Source: Mycolicibacterium aromaticivorans JS19b1 = JCM 16368 | GTDB lineage: Bacteria; Actinomycetota; Actinomycetes; Mycobacteriales; Mycobacteriaceae | Reading direction: 5' to 3' | DNA length: 64,000 bases | Assembly (NCBI RefSeq): GCF_000559085.1 | Contig: NZ_JALN02000001.1 | Coordinates: forward strand, 4,154,001 to 4,218,000 | In this document: positions 7,863 to 16,520 of the stretch, piece after piece | Layout of the letters: every line of letters begins with the position of its first letter | Position numbering within the stretch: position 1 is the first letter of the stretch | Translations under genes and position numbers: made by a program | The notes under the pieces: generated by a model | Databases searched by the model: none | What the model was told of the DNA's origin: nothing | Seen by the model: only the letters and a program-made list of their open reading frames with translations

Positions 7863-9347
7863 TCAGGGCCGCACGCCGATCGTCTTGGAGTTCAGGTACT
7901 CCCGGTAGCCCTCGTCGCCGTTGCGGTGGCCGAGCCCGCTCTGCTTGGTGCCGCCGAACGGGCTGGTGATCCCGAAGAACGAATGACCGTTGGTGGTGAC
8001 GCTGCCGGTGCGCAGCCGCAGGGCGATGTTCAACGCTCGGCCGTCGTCGGCGCTGGTGACGTCGCCGGACAATCCGTAGATGGTGTTGTTGGAGATCTCG
8101 ACGGCCTCGTCGTCGGTGTCGTACGGGGTCACCGTGATCACCGGCCCGAAGATCTCGGTCTGCGCGATCTCGGAGGCAGGGTCGACGTCGGCGAGCAACG
8201 TCGGCTGCACGTAGTAGCCGGTCGGCAGGTTCTCCGGGATACCGCCACCGGTGATCAGCCTGGCGCCGTCGGCGATCCCGGATTGGATCAGGCCCAGCGT
8301 CTTCTGCCGCTGCATGGCGCTGATCTGCGGGCCCTGCATGATGCCCGGCGTCCACGGGTCACCGACCGGGAACTGCTCCATCATGGTCTTGAGGATCTCA
8401 AGACCTTCGTCATAGCGGCTGCGCGGCAATAGGACTCGGCTGCTCAAGATGCAGCTCTGACCGGACATCACGCAGGCGAACATCGCCGCCATCGGCAGGC
8501 AGGCGGTGAAGTCCGCGTCGTCGCAGACGATGTGAGTCGACTTGCCGCCGAGTTCCAGCAGGGTCTTCTTGACCGTCGAGGCGCCGGCGGCCAAGATCGC
8601 CCGCCCGGTGGCGGTGGACCCGGTGAATGTGATCATGTCCACCCGCGGATCGGCTGACAAGGCCGCGCCCACCTCGTTGGCGTTGGAGGTGACGACATTG
8701 AACACCCCGGCGGGGATGTCGGTTTTCTCGGCGATGATGCGGCCGAGCTCGGTGCCTGACCACGGCGTCAGCTGCGCGGGTTTGAGGACCACGGTGTTGC
8801 CGGCCATCAGCGCCGGGACGGTTTCGGCGATGTTCAGGTAGAACGGCACGTTCCACGGGGTGATCGCGCCGACGACGCCGACCGCGTCGTACTGGATCTT
8901 GCGCCGCGCCGGGCCGAGCTGGGTCTCGTGGATGCCGGTGTCGACCAGATAGTCGAAATTGCGGCCGTGGTCGGCCCAGTGCTTCACCTCGGCGATCGGG
9001 CTCTCGATCTGAGAGCCGCTGACCGATACCGGACAGCCGACTTCGGTGATCACGATGCGCCGCAACCGTTCCTGTTCTTGGGTGAGCGCTTCGTGTAGCT
9101 GGTTGACGCAGTGGTAGCGGAAGTCCAGATCCCGTGACCAATCGCTCTCGTCGAAGGCTCGGCGAGCGGCGGCGGTCGCCCGCTCGACGTCGGTGACGGT
9201 GCCGTCGGTGGCCTGCCCGACCACCTGCTCGGAGGCCGGATGCTCGACGTCGAACAAGGCTCCGGAGTCGGTGTACCGAAGCTCGCCGTCGATGAGCATC
9301 CGTGGCTCGCCGGCCAGCACGCCCGTGTCAGCGTCGACATTGGTCAT
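7863..9347 (-). CDS. NAD(P)-dependent aldehyde dehydrogenase
   Basis: This 494-residue protein has normal ALDH-superfamily length. Visible motifs are ITPWNVP (catalytic Asn) near residue 165, the cofactor-loop FTGSTATGR near 240, LELGGKS (general-base Glu) near 265, SGQSC with the nucleophilic Cys near 295, and EIFGPV with SPFGG near the C-terminus. It should oxidise an aldehyde to the acid (or to an acyl-CoA in some subfamilies); the substrate is unknown. A GAGAA-N5-TTCTC palindrome lies 44 nt upstream of its start, in the gap shared with the DUF1330 gene. It probably leads the unit containing the two genes downstream. Confidence 0.92.
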   Translation of the reverse strand: MTNVDADTGVLAGEPRMLIDGELRYTDSGALFDVEHPASEQVVGQATDGTVTDVERATAAARRAFDESDWSRDLDFRYHCVNQLHEALTQEQERLRRIVITEVGCPVSVSGSQIESPIAEVKHWADHGRNFDYLVDTGIHETQLGPARRKIQYDAVGVVGAITPWNVPFYLNIAETVPALMAGNTVVLKPAQLTPWSGTELGRIIAEKTDIPAGVFNVVTSNANEVGAALSADPRVDMITFTGSTATGRAILAAGASTVKKTLLELGGKSTHIVCDDADFTACLPMAAMFACVMSGQSCILSSRVLLPRSRYDEGLEILKTMMEQFPVGDPWTPGIMQGPQISAMQRQKTLGLIQSGIADGARLITGGGIPENLPTGYYVQPTLLADVDPASEIAQTEIFGPVITVTPYDTDDEAVEISNNTIYGLSGDVTSADDGRALNIALRLRTGSVTTNGHSFFGITSPFGGTKQSGLGHRNGDEGYREYLNSKTIGVRP

Positions 9348-9390
9348 TGCATTTACCCCTCGTGGCGTGGAAATCTGTCACCCGAAATAC

Positions 9391-9405
9391 GAGAACCTGA
9401 TTCTC
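9391..9405. promoter_or_regulatory. Operator-like palindrome GAGAA-N5-TTCTC (site A)
   Basis: The 15-mer GAGAACCTGATTCTC has perfect 5-bp inverted arms. It lies in the 74-nt divergent gap between the ALDH gene (start 9347) and the DUF1330 gene (start 9422). The same spacing and arms recur in front of other genes in this window, so it is read as a regulator binding site. Confidence 0.7.
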
Positions 9406-9421
9406 ACACGAGAGGAACGCC

Positions 9422-9715
9422 ATGGCTATGGCTTCTAAGGGATACGTCATCTTGACCGAGGAAATCCATGACCCGGAGGGGATGAAGGCCTACGGAAAGG
9501 CCGCGGGCGCCGCGATGGGCGGGGTCAAGGTGCTCGCCGTCGATGCCAAACCGCAAGTGCTCGAGGGCAATTGGCACGGACACCAGACCGTTGTGCTGGA
9601 GTTCGAGTCGGTCGAAGCCGCGCAGTCCTGGTACGACTCGGACGCCTACCGCGCCGCGCGCGAGCTGCGGCACGCCGCCGCGACCACCAACGCGGTGATC
9701 CTGTCGGGCTTCTGA
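9422..9715 (+). CDS. DUF1330 family protein
   Basis: This 97-residue protein starts at the ATG at 9422 behind GAGAGGAA. It has the DUF1330 (dimeric alpha/beta-barrel) pattern: an initial strand YVILTEEIHDPEGMKAY, a central strand WHGHQTVVLEFESVEAAQSWYDS, then YRAARELRH and a final hydrophobic strand. Members are small ferredoxin-like-fold proteins often found in catabolic clusters; biochemical roles are mostly unknown. It is divergent from the ALDH gene across a gap with palindrome site A, so the two may be co-regulated. Confidence 0.8.
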   Translation: MAMASKGYVILTEEIHDPEGMKAYGKAAGAAMGGVKVLAVDAKPQVLEGNWHGHQTVVLEFESVEAAQSWYDSDAYRAARELRHAAATTNAVILSGF

Positions 9716-9716
9716 C

Positions 9717-10382
9717 CTAGCCCGACAGCTCGACTCTCAGCTCGGGTTCCGTCGCGGCGACGATGTCGTCGGTGCTCACCCCGGGTGCCAGCTCACGCAG
9801 CACCAACGTGCCGTCGCCGACAACGTCGATCACGCCGAGATTGGTGATGATCCGGTCGACGACTCCCACACCGGTCAGCGGCAGCGAGCACTGTGTGACG
9901 ATCTTGGGGTTGCCCGCGCGGTCGGTGTGCTCCATCAGCACGATGACGCGGGCCGCGCCGTGCACGAGGTCCATTGCCCCGCCCATGCCCTTGACCATCT
10001 TGCCCGGCACCATCCAGTTGGCGAGGTCCCCGGTCCGGGACACCTCCATGCCACCCAGAACCGCGGTGTCGATGTGACCGCCGCGAATCATGCCGAACGA
10101 CAACGCCGAATCGAAGAACGCCGCCCCGGGGAGCACGGTCACCGTCTCCTTGCCGGCGTTGATCAGATCGGCGTCGACCGCGTCGTCGGTGGGGTAGGGG
10201 CCGGTGCCCAGGATGCCGTTCTCGGAGTGCAGGGTCACTCGCACTTCGGGCCGCAGATAGTTGGGGATCAGAGTGGGCAGCCCGATGCCGAGGTTGACGT
10301 ATTCGCCGTCGACCATCTCCGCGGCCGCCCGTGCGGCCATCTGGTCGCGGGTCCATCCCGTCGCTGTCGTTGCGTCAGTCAT
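9717..10382 (-). CDS. scoB: 3-oxoacid CoA-transferase, subunit B
   Basis: This 221-residue protein is a class I CoA-transferase beta subunit. The motif LHSENG at residues 51-56 supplies the catalytic Glu54 that forms the CoA thioester; NLGIGLPT (30-37) and the [14 protein letters not shown] segment are also typical. With subunit A it moves CoA from succinyl-CoA (or another donor) to a 3-oxo acid, making a thiolysable beta-ketoacyl-CoA. Its ATG overlaps the stop of subunit A by 1 nt (TGATG), so the subunits are translationally coupled. It converges on the DUF1330 gene, leaving only 1 nt between the two stops. Confidence 0.92.
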   Translation of the reverse strand: MTDATTATGWTRDQMAARAAAEMVDGEYVNLGIGLPTLIPNYLRPEVRVTLHSENGILGTGPYPTDDAVDADLINAGKETVTVLPGAAFFDSALSFGMIRGGHIDTAVLGGMEVSRTGDLANWMVPGKMVKGMGGAMDLVHGAARVIVLMEHTDRAGNPKIVTQCSLPLTGVGVVDRIITNLGVIDVVGDGTLVLRELAPGVSTDDIVAATEPELRVELSG

Positions 10383-11143
10383 CAGTTCGCTTCCTCCGCG
10401 CGGACGGTTCTCTTCTCGATGCGCTTGTCCTGCGCCCCGGTGTGCACGATCCGGTTGATGAACACGCCAGGCAGATGCACGGTCGCCGGGTCGATCTCGC
10501 CCGGCTCGACGAGCTCCTCGACCTGCGCGATGGCGATACGCCCGGCCATCGCGCACAGCGGGTTGAAGTTCATCGCCGACCGGTTGAACACCAGGTTCCC
10601 TTCGGTGTCACCGCGTTTGGCGTGCACCAGCGCGAAATCCGCGTTGATCGACTCTTCCAGCACATAGCGCTTGTCGCCGAACACGCGAGTCTCCTTGGCC
10701 GGCGAGGCGATTGCTACCGAACCATCCGGTGCGTAGCGCCACGGCAACCCGCCGTCGGACACCGCGCTGCCGACGCCTGCGGGGGTGTAGAACGCGGGTA
10801 TGCCGGCCCCGCCGGCGCGCAACCGTTCGGCCAAGGTGCCCTGCGGGGTCAGCTCCACTTCGAGTTCACCGGCCAGGTATTGCCGGGCGAACTCCTTGTT
10901 CTCGCCGACGTAGGATGCGGTAATCCGGCGAATACGCCTGTCGGACAACAGGATTCCCAGGCCATAGTCGTCGACCCCGCAGTTGTTGGAGAACACCTCG
11001 AGGTCGCTCACGCCCGCGTCGAGCAGCGCCTGAATCAGTCGGTCGGGAGTCCCGCAGAGGCCGAAACCGCCGACGGCCAGGGCGGCGCCGCTGGGGATGT
11101 CGGCTACCGCGCTGGCTGCCGACTCGTACACCTTCGAAGTCAT
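10382..11143 (-). CDS. scoA: 3-oxoacid CoA-transferase, subunit A
   Basis: This 253-residue protein starts at the ATG at 11143 after GGGAAGGGA. It shows the class I CoA-transferase alpha-subunit pattern: [14 protein letters not shown] near residue 25, [14 protein letters not shown] near 55, [44 protein letters not shown] near 110-140, and a C-terminal [11 protein letters not shown]. It resembles ScoA more than the steroid-ring enzyme IpdA, judged from the intact GGFGLCG and the SENG Glu in its partner. It pairs with scoB immediately downstream and is divergent from the IclR regulator at 11321, which is its likely controller. Confidence 0.9.
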   Translation of the reverse strand: MTSKVYESAASAVADIPSGAALAVGGFGLCGTPDRLIQALLDAGVSDLEVFSNNCGVDDYGLGILLSDRRIRRITASYVGENKEFARQYLAGELEVELTPQGTLAERLRAGGAGIPAFYTPAGVGSAVSDGGLPWRYAPDGSVAIASPAKETRVFGDKRYVLEESINADFALVHAKRGDTEGNLVFNRSAMNFNPLCAMAGRIAIAQVEELVEPGEIDPATVHLPGVFINRIVHTGAQDKRIEKRTVRAEEAN

Positions 11144-11292
11144 CGTCCCTTCCCAAAGCCAGTCGGCGTCCACTGAGTAAACGCGCATGCGTGCCGGGTT
11201 CCCACTCAACAAGTACCGTCTTGAGCAGTCAACCCTGTGACGCAAACCCCCGTGAAGATGTCCGCAGTGCGGTAATCGATCGATCAGGTGTC

Positions 11293-11305
11293 CGTTCAAT
11301 GAACG
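11293..11305. promoter_or_regulatory. Perfect 13-bp palindrome in the scoA/iclR gap
   Basis: CGTTCAATGAACG is a perfect palindrome around a single central base. It lies 16-28 nt upstream of the iclR start and 150-162 nt upstream of scoA. IclR regulators commonly bind such sites in divergent promoters, so it is a candidate operator for the adjacent regulator. Confidence 0.45.
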
Positions 11306-11320
11306 CTAAGATCATCGTCC

Positions 11321-12079
11321 GTGACCGACAAACCCAATGTGGTGGCGCGTGTCGCCGCGTTGTTGGGTGCGGTCGGGGCCGCGGAACCCGCCGGTGCATC
11401 GACGACGGAGGTCGGCAGGGTCGCTGCGCTTGCCCGCCCGACGGCGCATCGATTGCTCAGTTCGCTGGCCGAGGTCGGGCTGATCGACCGGGACGCCAAG
11501 ACGGGGCGATGGCTGCTGGGGCCGGAGATGTATCTGCTCGGCGCCGTTGCCGCCAACCGCTACGACGTCACAGACAAGGCTCGTGAGGTGGTCGCCCGGC
11601 TGGCCGCCGAGACCGGTGAGAGCGCCTTCTTCTCCGCCCGGCGCGGTGACGAGACGGTCTGCCTGCTGAGCGTCGAGGGAAGTTTCCCGCTGCGGTCCCA
11701 CGTCCTGCGCGAGGGCATCAGGTTTCCCCTTGGGGTGGCCTCGGCGGGGCTGGCGATCCTGAGCCACCTGCCCGCCGACGAGGTCGACGATTACTTCTCG
11801 CGGGCGCTGCCTGCGGCCCACTGGGGTGACGAGCACACCGAGGAGTCGATCCGGCAGAGGATCGAGGCAACCCGTCTCACGGGATACGCGGTCAACCCGG
11901 CATTGATCGTGGAGGGCAGTTGGGGAATCGCGGCGGCGGTATTCGACCAGAACGGCCGGCCGGCGTGGGCGCTGAGCCTCACCGGGGTGGAAACCCGCTT
12001 CAAGCCCGACCGGCGCCAGGAACTCGGCACGCTACTGCTCGAGCAGGCGCACGTGCTTTCCGGGCGGCTCAGCTCGTAG
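11321..12079 (+). CDS. IclR-family transcriptional regulator
   Basis: This 252-residue protein starts with GTG at 11321. The N-terminal winged helix-turn-helix (about 5-70) includes STTEVGRVAALARPTAHRLLSSLAEVGLI, the usual IclR recognition-helix area, followed by the wing (DAKTGRWLLGPEMYLLG). The C-terminal IclR effector-binding domain has LRSHVLREGIRFPLGVASAGLAIL and the later G-Y-A-V-N segment typical of the family. The gene is divergent from scoAB and is the probable local regulator of that CoA-transferase, responding to a pathway acid. A perfect palindrome lies in its promoter region. Confidence 0.9.
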   Translation: MTDKPNVVARVAALLGAVGAAEPAGASTTEVGRVAALARPTAHRLLSSLAEVGLIDRDAKTGRWLLGPEMYLLGAVAANRYDVTDKAREVVARLAAETGESAFFSARRGDETVCLLSVEGSFPLRSHVLREGIRFPLGVASAGLAILSHLPADEVDDYFSRALPAAHWGDEHTEESIRQRIEATRLTGYAVNPALIVEGSWGIAAAVFDQNGRPAWALSLTGVETRFKPDRRQELGTLLLEQAHVLSGRLSS

Positions 12080-12175
12080 AGCTGTAAGCCTCACCAGCAC
12101 TTTCGGCCGATTGTGCACACGACTTGCCCAAAGCGGTATTGGCATTCTCATAAACTGCAAGTACGGTATCCACCG

Positions 12176-13753
12176 ATGGACCACCTATCCCACACGTCGT
12201 CGGGGATCCCACTGGAGCCGGTGTACGGACCGGCCGACCGCAGTGGCGATCCTCCCGCGCCGGGCGCGTTTCCGTTCACCCGGGGCAACTTCTCCAGCGG
12301 CTACCGCGGACGGTTGTGGACCTTCCGCCAGTATTCCGGCTTCGGCACCGCCGAGGAGTCGAACGAGCGCTATCGCTACCTGCTCGAGCAGGGCGGTACC
12401 GGACTGTCGGTCGCGCTGGACCTGCCGACCCAATGTGGCTACGACTCCGACGATCCGGAGTACGGGGAGGAGGTCGGCCGGGTCGGCGTCGCGGTCGACA
12501 CCCTCGCCGATGCCGAGATCCTGTTCGACGGGATCCCGTTGGACGCCATCAGCACCAGCTTCACCATCAACGGGACGGCCGCGATCCTGCTGGCGTTCTA
12601 TGTCGCCGCCGCGGAGAAGAAGGGTGTGCCGCGCGAAAAGCTCACCGGCACCATCCAGAACGACATTCTCAAGGAGTACGCCTCTCGCGGCACGTGGATC
12701 TGGCCACCGGAGCCATCGCTGCGCCTGATCGCCGACACCATCGAGTTCTGCGCGGCCGAGGTGCCGCGGTTCAACGCGATCTCGGTCGCCGGGGCGCACT
12801 TCCGCGACGCGGGCGCCAACGCCGTGCAGGAGATGGCGTTCACCCTCGCCGACGGTGTCACCTACTGCGACACCGTCGTCGAGCGCGGCCGGATGACCAT
12901 CGACCAGTTCGCACCGCAGATCTCCTTCTTCTTCTACACCCACGGCGACTTCTTCGAGGAGATCGCCAAATACCGTGCCGGACGGCGTCGTTGGGCGACA
13001 ATCGTGCGGGAGCGGTGGGGAGCCAAGACCGACAAGGCCGCGATGTTCCGGTTCGGCTGCGTGTCCGGCGGTGCGTCGTTGTACGCCCCGCAGGCGCAGA
13101 ACAACCTGGTTCGGGTGGCCTACGAGGCGTTGGCCTCGGTGCTCGGCGGCGTGCAGTCGATGTTCACCGCCGCCTGGGACGAGCCGTTCGCGTTGCCCAG
13201 CGAGGAGTCCGCGACGCTGGCGCTGCGCACCCAGCAGATCCTGGCCTACGAGACGGGGGTGGCCCGGGTGGCCGACCCGCTCGGTGGCTCCTACTTCGTC
13301 GAAGCGCTCACCGATGCCACCGAGGAGCGCATCATCGAGATCATGTCCGATCTCGAAAAGCACGGCGGCATGGTGCAATCCATCGAGGACGGCTACCTGC
13401 AGGGGCTGATCGCCGACGAGGCCTACAAGATCCATCAGGACGTGGAATCGGGCGTCCGGCCGGTGGTCGGGGTGAACAAGTTCGTCGTCGACGAGCCCGC
13501 CCCGGACCTGGCCACCTACGAACTCGACGCCGAGGGCCGCGACAAGCAGCTGCGGCGCCTGGCGAAGGTGAAAGCTGAACGTAGTGAACTCGCCGTGAAA
13601 GAAGCTTTGGCAGCCCTTTCCAGAGCGGCGGAAGGTGACGACAATCTGATGCACAAGCTGATCGACTGCGCCAATGCGTACTGCACCGTGGGCGAGATGG
13701 TCTCCACGCTGAAGTCGGTGTGGGGCGAATTCCAGCAACCGGTGGTTTTCTGA
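12176..13753 (+). CDS. B12-dependent acyl-CoA mutase, large (substrate-binding) subunit
   Basis: This 525-residue protein starts at the ATG at 12176; no strong ribosome binding site is visible and a longer frame begins at 12113. It is the TIM-barrel part of the methylmalonyl-CoA mutase family without the fused B12 domain. Landmarks are RQYSGFGTAEESN, GLSVALDLPTQCGYDSD, KLTGTIQNDILKEY and a SVAGAH segment. Aligned without gaps to the remembered methylmalonyl-CoA mutase numbering (offset 36), Tyr89, Arg207 and His244 correspond to Tyr53, Arg171 and His208. Isobutyryl- and 2-hydroxyisobutyryl-CoA mutases differ at the first two positions. This favours a CoA ester carrying a carboxylate, although the gene is split as in those enzymes. 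The next gene encodes the B12 subunit. Confidence 0.88.
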   Translation: MDHLSHTSSGIPLEPVYGPADRSGDPPAPGAFPFTRGNFSSGYRGRLWTFRQYSGFGTAEESNERYRYLLEQGGTGLSVALDLPTQCGYDSDDPEYGEEVGRVGVAVDTLADAEILFDGIPLDAISTSFTINGTAAILLAFYVAAAEKKGVPREKLTGTIQNDILKEYASRGTWIWPPEPSLRLIADTIEFCAAEVPRFNAISVAGAHFRDAGANAVQEMAFTLADGVTYCDTVVERGRMTIDQFAPQISFFFYTHGDFFEEIAKYRAGRRRWATIVRERWGAKTDKAAMFRFGCVSGGASLYAPQAQNNLVRVAYEALASVLGGVQSMFTAAWDEPFALPSEESATLALRTQQILAYETGVARVADPLGGSYFVEALTDATEERIIEIMSDLEKHGGMVQSIEDGYLQGLIADEAYKIHQDVESGVRPVVGVNKFVVDEPAPDLATYELDAEGRDKQLRRLAKVKAERSELAVKEALAALSRAAEGDDNLMHKLIDCANAYCTVGEMVSTLKSVWGEFQQPVVF

Positions 13754-14151
13754 TGAGCGCTCGCATTCTCGTTGCCAAGCCCGGCCTGGACGGCCACGAC
13801 CGCGGGGCCAAGATCGTGGCTCGCGCTTTGCGTGACGCGGGCTTCGAGGTGATCTATACCGGGATCCGTCAGCGCATCGAGGACATCGTGTCGATCGCAC
13901 TGCAGGAAGATGTCGCGGTGGTGGGGCTTTCCATCCTGTCGGGTGCGCATCTGGCGTTGACCAAGCGGACCGTAGACGCGCTGCGCGAAGCCGACGCCGG
14001 CGACATCGCGGTGATCGTCGGCGGCACGATTCCGCAGAGCGACGTGTCCAAGCTGCTGGAAGTCGGTGCCGCGGCAGTCTTCCCGACCGGAACATCGCTG
14101 GACACCCTGGTGACCGACGTCCGCGCTCTGACCGCAGAACAGGTGGGGTGA
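13753..14151 (+). CDS. B12-binding small subunit of the acyl-CoA mutase
   Basis: This 132-residue protein is a stand-alone cobalamin-binding domain. The base-off/His-on motif D-x-H-x-x-G is at residues 13-18 (DGHDRG), followed by GLSILSG (SxL motif) and VGGTIP (GG motif). Its ATG overlaps the mutase stop by 1 nt (TGATG), so the two subunits are made together. It would hold adenosylcobalamin above the large-subunit barrel. Separately encoded B12 subunits are typical of isobutyryl-CoA/2-hydroxyisobutyryl-CoA mutase-type enzymes and archaeal methylmalonyl-CoA mutases. Confidence 0.92.
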   Translation: MSARILVAKPGLDGHDRGAKIVARALRDAGFEVIYTGIRQRIEDIVSIALQEDVAVVGLSILSGAHLALTKRTVDALREADAGDIAVIVGGTIPQSDVSKLLEVGAAAVFPTGTSLDTLVTDVRALTAEQVG

Positions 14152-14154
14152 GTA

Positions 14155-15111
14155 ATGCGTCTTGGCGTGATGATCGGCGCCGAGCGGGGCGATATGGCCC
14201 GCAAGGTGAAGAAGCTCCTCGAGGACATCGAGTGGGCCGAGGGTGCGGGCTTCGACACCGCGTGGATGCCCCAGGTGCCAGGAGACTATGACGCGCTGAC
14301 GATGGTCGCGCAGATGGGCGCCCGCACCTCGCGCATCGAGCTGGGCACCGCGGTGGTCCCGCTGCAGGCGCAACACCCGATCGCGCTGGCCCGCCAGGCG
14401 CTGTCGGTGCACGCCGGCACCGGCAACCGGCTCGCGTTGGGCGTCGGACCATCGCACCACTGGATCATCCGCGACATGCTGGGGCTGCCCTACGAGAAAC
14501 CGGCGTCCTACACCCGCGACTACCTCGAAGTGCTCAATGCGGCACTGGCCGGCCCCGGCGACGTGGACGTCGAGAACGACACCTTCACGGTGCACAATCC
14601 GACTGTGCTGCAGGCGGAGTCGCGGCTACCGGTATTGCTGGCCGCGCTGGGTCCGGTGATGCTGCAGATCGCTGGTGAGCTCACCGACGGCACCGTGCTG
14701 TGGATGGCCGACGAGCGCGCGATCGGCGACCATATCGCGCCGCGGATCAACAAGGCCGCCGACAATGCCGGCCGGCCGGCTCCGCGCATCGTCGCCGGAA
14801 TCCCGGTGTGCCTGTGCGCCAACTCGGAGATCGACGCGGCCAAGGAGCGGGCCAACCGAATCCTCGCCGAAGCCGAGACGTCGCCCAACTACCAGAAGCT
14901 GCTCGACCGCGGCGACGCACGCGATGTCGGTGACTTGTGCGCTGCCGGTGATGCTGAAACGATTCTGCGGCGATTCAAACAGTTCGCCGACGCCGGCGTC
15001 ACCGACCTGTCGGTGCGGCTGCTGCCGATCGGGGAGACCCGGGATGAGCTGGTGGCATCGAAATACCGCACCCGCGAGGTGATTGCGCAGCTCGGCGCCG
15101 AAGTTCGATGA
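14155..15111 (+). CDS. LLM-class oxidoreductase, probably F420-dependent
   Basis: This 318-residue luciferase-like TIM-barrel protein has an N-terminal strand MRLGVMIGAERGD, then AGFDTAWMPQVPGDYDALTM, RIELGTAVVPL, RLALGVGPSHHW and a C-terminal AGVTDLSVRLLPIG. This layout matches mycobacterial TIGR03564/F420-type LLM proteins. It probably transfers hydride between F420 and a small organic substrate, but the cofactor is inferred from the family only. It starts 3 nt after the B12 subunit and its stop overlaps the CaiB start by 4 nt (ATGA), so it belongs to the mutase operon. A redox step linked to the mutase substrate is likely. Confidence 0.85.
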   Translation: MRLGVMIGAERGDMARKVKKLLEDIEWAEGAGFDTAWMPQVPGDYDALTMVAQMGARTSRIELGTAVVPLQAQHPIALARQALSVHAGTGNRLALGVGPSHHWIIRDMLGLPYEKPASYTRDYLEVLNAALAGPGDVDVENDTFTVHNPTVLQAESRLPVLLAALGPVMLQIAGELTDGTVLWMADERAIGDHIAPRINKAADNAGRPAPRIVAGIPVCLCANSEIDAAKERANRILAEAETSPNYQKLLDRGDARDVGDLCAAGDAETILRRFKQFADAGVTDLSVRLLPIGETRDELVASKYRTREVIAQLGAEVR

Positions 15112-16148
15112 GCTCCGCTCCGCTGTCCGGCGTTCGCATCCTCGAGGTCGGCACCATGCTGGCCGGCCCGTATGCCACCATGCTGCTCGCCGATCTCGGG
15201 GCGCAGGTCATCAAGATCGAGCCGCCCGGCGGGGAGATCTCCCGTCAGGTCTCCGACAGCTACTTCGCCAGCCTGAACCGCAACAAGCGCAGCGTCTGCC
15301 TGGACCTGGCCTCCGAAGCCGGGCAGCGGCGCCTCGGTGAGCTGGTCGCGGAATCCGATGCGCTGCTGGTCAATATGAAGCCCTCGGTAATCCGCAGGTT
15401 CGGGCTCACCTACGAGGCGCTGCGCGCGCACAACGAGAAGATCGTGTGTGTCGCGCTGACCGGCTACGGCCTGGACGGCGGCGACGATCCCGCCTTCGAC
15501 TACGTGATCCAGGCGGCCACCGGCGTGGCCGCGATGACCGGCGACCCGGACGCGCCGCCGACTCTGCCGGGCTACTCGTCGGCCGACAACTCCACCGGGT
15601 TGACCGCGGCGGTGGGACTACTGGCGATGATCGTCTCCGGGCAGGGTGGGCAGGTGGATGTCTCGCTGCGTGACGTGATGTTCTCGCAGCTGAACTACCG
15701 GGCCTCGGCCTACCTCAACGACGGTGTGCACCCGCGGCGCCACCCGTTCGGTGCGCACTCGTTTTACGTTCCCGCGCAGCTGTTTCCGACCGCGGACGGG
15801 TATCTGGCGCTGTTCGTCACCCACGACGGGTTCTGGAAGATCTTCGCCGCCGAGGCCGGTATCGACGGGTTCCCGACGATGGCCGAGCGATCGGCGTGCC
15901 GCGATGAGGTCCTGGCGATCGTGACCGCGGCGCTGGCCGCCGACACCGCGGTGGGCTGGGAGGCGCGGTTGCGGCCGCTGGGGATCCCGGCTGCCGCGGT
16001 GCGATCGCTGCCCGAGGCCCTCGAGTCGACACCCGAGGTCATCGTCACCGCCGGGGATTACCGCCTGGTCGGCAGTCCGGTGCGGGTGGTGGGGTATGAG
16101 CCCGACTATCTGCCGCCCCCGGTTCTCGACGAGTTTCAGTCGTCGTAG
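15108..16148 (+). CDS. CaiB/BaiF family (class III) CoA-transferase
   Basis: This 346-residue protein has the class III CoA-transferase signature: SGVRILEVGTMLAGPYATMLLADLGAQVIKIEPP at the N-terminus, NRNKRSVCLDL near residue 60 and GYGLDGGDDPAFDYVIQA near 120 with the conserved Asp that forms the acyl anhydride intermediate. It is shorter than formyl-CoA transferase (about 425 residues) but similar to racemase/CaiB members. It moves CoA between acids or acts as an acyl-CoA epimerase. It is the last gene of the mutase operon, and its 3' end overlaps the convergent ferredoxin gene by 13 nt. Confidence 0.88.
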   Translation: MSSAPLSGVRILEVGTMLAGPYATMLLADLGAQVIKIEPPGGEISRQVSDSYFASLNRNKRSVCLDLASEAGQRRLGELVAESDALLVNMKPSVIRRFGLTYEALRAHNEKIVCVALTGYGLDGGDDPAFDYVIQAATGVAAMTGDPDAPPTLPGYSSADNSTGLTAAVGLLAMIVSGQGGQVDVSLRDVMFSQLNYRASAYLNDGVHPRRHPFGAHSFYVPAQLFPTADGYLALFVTHDGFWKIFAAEAGIDGFPTMAERSACRDEVLAIVTAALAADTAVGWEARLRPLGIPAAAVRSLPEALESTPEVIVTAGDYRLVGSPVRVVGYEPDYLPPPVLDEFQSS

Positions 16149-16408
16149 GTCACGGTCACATCGGACTCTGGCACGCCCTGGCAGGTCAGGATCAGCCCGT
16201 CGTCGATCTCGCTGTCGTCGAGCACCTCGTTGACCCGCATCTTGACCTGACCGTCGGTGAGCGTGGCGATGCAGGTTCCGCAGTTGCCGGCTTCGCAGCT
16301 GTAGGGCGGGGTCAGTCCGGCGCGGCGGGCGGTCTCCAGCACCGTCTCGCCCTCGTTGACCGGCATGGTCACCGTCTTACCGTCCAGCGTGATCGTCGCC
16401 GTGCTCAC
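16136..16408 (-). CDS. Plant-type [2Fe-2S] ferredoxin
   Basis: This 90-residue protein starts with GTG at 16408 after GAGGAGAGAA. The iron-sulfur ligands are visible: C-E-A-G-N-C-G-T-C (Cx4Cx2C, residues 38-46) and a fourth Cys in LILTCQG near 75. The fold and length match plant-type or FdxB-like ferredoxins that serve oxygenases. The upstream gap to the ligase gene contains palindrome site B, so it may be controlled by the window-wide operator. The partner could be the Rieske oxygenase or a P450 elsewhere in the cluster. Confidence 0.9.
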   Translation of the reverse strand: MSTATITLDGKTVTMPVNEGETVLETARRAGLTPPYSCEAGNCGTCIATLTDGQVKMRVNEVLDDSEIDDGLILTCQGVPESDVTVTYDD

Positions 16409-16448
16409 TTCTCTCCTCAGCGTTTGCGCAGTATCATTCTACCCAGAT

Positions 16449-16463
16449 GAGAATACAGTTCTC
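16449..16463. promoter_or_regulatory. Operator-like palindrome GAGAA-N5-TTCTC (site B)
   Basis: GAGAATACAGTTCTC has perfect arms and lies in the 112-nt divergent gap between the ferredoxin (start 16408) and the acyl-CoA ligase (start 16521). A second half-site, TTCTC at 16480-16484, follows 21 nt downstream, the same centre-to-centre distance as the double site at 23163-23198. Confidence 0.7.
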
Positions 16464-16520
16464 TACTGGCGATAGTATGTTCTCGTTTGTCGACCTGTTG
16501 ATGGGATTGTCACTGACCAT

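Noticed and set aside
9717..11143. IpdAB (steroid ring-opening hydrolase) instead of ScoAB
   Set aside because: The beta subunit has the S-E-N-G Glu and both subunits have ordinary Sco-type motifs, so a true CoA-transferase is more likely.
12185..14452. A 755-residue minus-strand frame across the mutase and B12 genes
   Set aside because: The plus-strand mutase subunits show exact family motifs; the antisense frame is Arg/Pro/Ser-rich with no motif.
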